Positions 62,755 through 64,000 of a stretch of DNA of 64,000 nucleotides are shown in pieces. Source of the stretch: Fluviibacter phosphoraccumulans_A. Lineage in GTDB: Bacteria; Pseudomonadota; Gammaproteobacteria; Burkholderiales; Rhodocyclaceae. Within the stretch, counting starts at the first letter, position 1, and every line of letters starts with the position of its first letter. A program made the translations under genes and the position numbers. Under the pieces are notes generated by a model that worked only from the letters and a program-made list of their open reading frames with translations, made no database searches and had not been told where the DNA came from. Where the stretch lies: NCBI GenBank assembly GCA_036287865.1, contig CP126743.1, positions 558,001-622,000 of the forward strand. The letters run 5' to 3'.

Positions 62755-62795
62755 GTTTGGGGGATTGGCATACTCAAGTTTGGGGATTGGCATAC
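62751..62795. repeat. Tandem 22/23-bp repeat upstream of ovoA
   Basis: TCAAGTTTGG-GGG-ATTGGCATAC (62751-62773) is followed at once by the same sequence with one G fewer (62774-62795). The first copy overlaps the -35 element of the tRNA-Lys promoter. A recent slippage or recombination product. Confidence 0.85.
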
Positions 62796-62832
62796 AATGG
62801 GGCACTAATTTGATCAAAAAAGCAGTTTAAAG

Positions 62833-64000
62833 ATGCCACTTAATGCCAGTAATTACCCGCTATCGCCTGATTGGTGCGGGATGAGTGAATCAGACCTGCG
62901 TAAGAACCTCCTGAGCTATTTTGAAGCATCTTTTGAGCACTATGAATCGTTGTTTGGCTGTTTGAAGTCGGATGCAGCTTATTTCGAGAAGCCTATTTCA
63001 TTACGCCACCCGCTGATCTTCTATTTTGGTCATACCGCTACATTTTTTGTGAACAAGCTGTTGTTGGCGAAGTTGATGCCTGAGCGGATTAATCCACGTT
63101 TCGAAGCGATGTTTGCGGTAGGCGTGGATGAGATGAGTTGGGATGATCTCAATGAGACGCACTATGACTTGGCCTACCGTCGCCGAGGTTAAAGCCTATC
63201 GGCAGCGGGTAAGGTTGGCAGTATCAAAAGTGATTTGTGAGGCGCCTTGGCAGGGGCCAATGGGTTGGGACAATCCCTGGTGGTCGATTCTCATGGGCAT
63301 TGAACATGAGCTCATTCATCTGGAAACCTCATCGGTGCTGATTCGTCAGCACAGGTTGGACTATGTTCAACCGCAAGCGAATTGGGCGCCAGCCCCATTG
63401 AGCAGCATTGACGCTGCAGCCGTATCAAACAATACCTTGGTTCAGGTGCCTGCCGGAGAGGTGAGGCTGGGTAAAGGCAATCCGCATATCGATGCGTGCA
63501 CCGTCAGTGGTGATGCGCGGTACTATGGGTGGGATAACGAATATGGTTCGTATCGTGCCGAAGTGCCCTCATTTAGTGCGAGCCAGATGCTCGTTTCGAA
63601 TGCCGAGTTTTTGAGTTTTGTCGAGGCCGGTGGCTATGCCACAGACCGGTATTGGCATGAAGAAGCACTGGCTTGGCGCAATTTTGCCCAAGCGGCACAC
63701 CCATCGTTCTGGGTGCGGCAGTCTGATGCTTGGTCATTGCGTCTCATGACGGATGTTGTGCCGATGCCCTGGGATTGGCCGGTAGAAGTCAATTGCCACG
63801 AGGCGGCAGCCTTCTGCGCCTGTAAGGCTGAAACGTCGGGAGCGGCTGTACGGTTGCCCACCGAAGAAGAGTGGTATCGGTTGTACGACATGGCAGGTGT
63901 AACGCCAGAAACGGTGGCGCAACGTCGACTGGCTGGTGGTGCCAGTTCGAAGCCGGTCGATCGATTCAAACACGGCGATTTCTACGATGTGGTCGGTAAT
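62833..64000 (+). pseudogene. ovoA: 5-histidylcysteine sulfoxide synthase (OvoA), frameshifted and cut by window edge
   Basis: Iron sulfoxide synthase that makes the thiol-histidine ovothiol. Frame one (62833-63192): DinB-like part with RHPLIFYFGHTATFFVNKL and RINPRFEAMFAVGVDEMSWDDLNETHYD, an OvoA hallmark. One extra T near 63170 shifts the frame; the correct one reads WPTVAEVKAYRQRV ... GIEHELIHLETSSVLIRQ (HX3HXE iron ligands) and the FGE-sulfatase-like domain (VPAGEVRLGKGNPHI, FGW-type YGWDNEYG, VSNAEFLSFVEAGGY, RLPTEEEWYRLYDMAGV). Continues past 64000. A single indel disables it unless it is an error. Confidence 0.85.

Noticed and set aside
1..64000. CRISPR array, rRNA genes, replication origin
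   Set aside because: No regularly spaced repeats, no rRNA-like sequence and no DnaA-box cluster or dnaA/gidA neighbours were seen.

Overview
The window reads as a betaproteobacterial chromosome of moderate GC. The main evidence is the gene order leuC-leuD-leuB-asd ... truA-trpF-trpB-trpA-accD-folC-SPOR protein-cvpA-purF-metZ, together with bpt, acnB, a B12-dependent ribonucleotide reductase, ubiK-comM and a TorF porin beside a P-II gene start. I cannot name a genus. The most striking property is selective decay. About 28 genes are broken by frameshifts, in-frame stops or internal deletions, while some 40 others are clean over long stretches. Almost everything for essential amino acids (aroC, leuCDB, asd, lysC, trpFBA, metZ), purine and fatty acid synthesis, the TCA cycle and dNTP synthesis is intact. 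Potassium uptake (kup), lactate use (lutABC), competence (comM), ammonium sensing (glnK), MFS transport, two patatin lipases, yhdH, scpB, a BLUF photoreceptor and ovoA are broken. This looks like a lineage in early genome reduction, for example host-associated, and not a random-error assembly.

Layout. 1-8.7 kb: bpt (cut by the edge), an NlpC/P60 hydrolase, acnB, a Phd/ParE toxin-antitoxin pair, a patatin remnant, a broken kup, and a MazE/MazF pair with a clear promoter-operator. 8.7-11.7 kb: nrdJ with two probable NrdR boxes. 12-29.5 kb: the biosynthetic core, broken only by a decayed MFS gene after aroC. 29.6-37.6 kb: a DEAD-box-like protein with degenerate motifs and a frameshift, tRNA-Ser(UGA), broken yhdH, a broken GSU2403-type nucleotidyltransferase next to a PGDYG protein, queD divergent from a radical SAM gene, lysC and tRNA-Ser(GCU).

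37.9-45.1 kb: foreign block, mostly on the minus strand. It has a broken trypsin-like gene containing a 20-bp perfect inverted repeat, a large serine recombinase with a DUF2924 partner, a terminase, a DUF5681 protein, a ParB-like/DNA methyltransferase and a SAM methyltransferase. Most of these genes are broken. 45.4-54.6 kb: lipoproteins, an unpaired HigA antitoxin, the broken lutACB cluster joined by a deletion to a half comM, ubiK, then torF with an NtrC site and a sigma-54 promoter, an IS1595-family remnant, and a glnK start fused to a nitroreductase tail. 54.6-64 kb: small membrane and lipoprotein genes, a broken lpxL-type acyltransferase and a second broken patatin gene, an unusual lipoprotein MsrA-thioredoxin-MsrB, a PLP enzyme, a BLUF gene with a stop at its conserved Trp, two tRNA-Lys genes with a good promoter, and a frameshifted ovoA running off the end.
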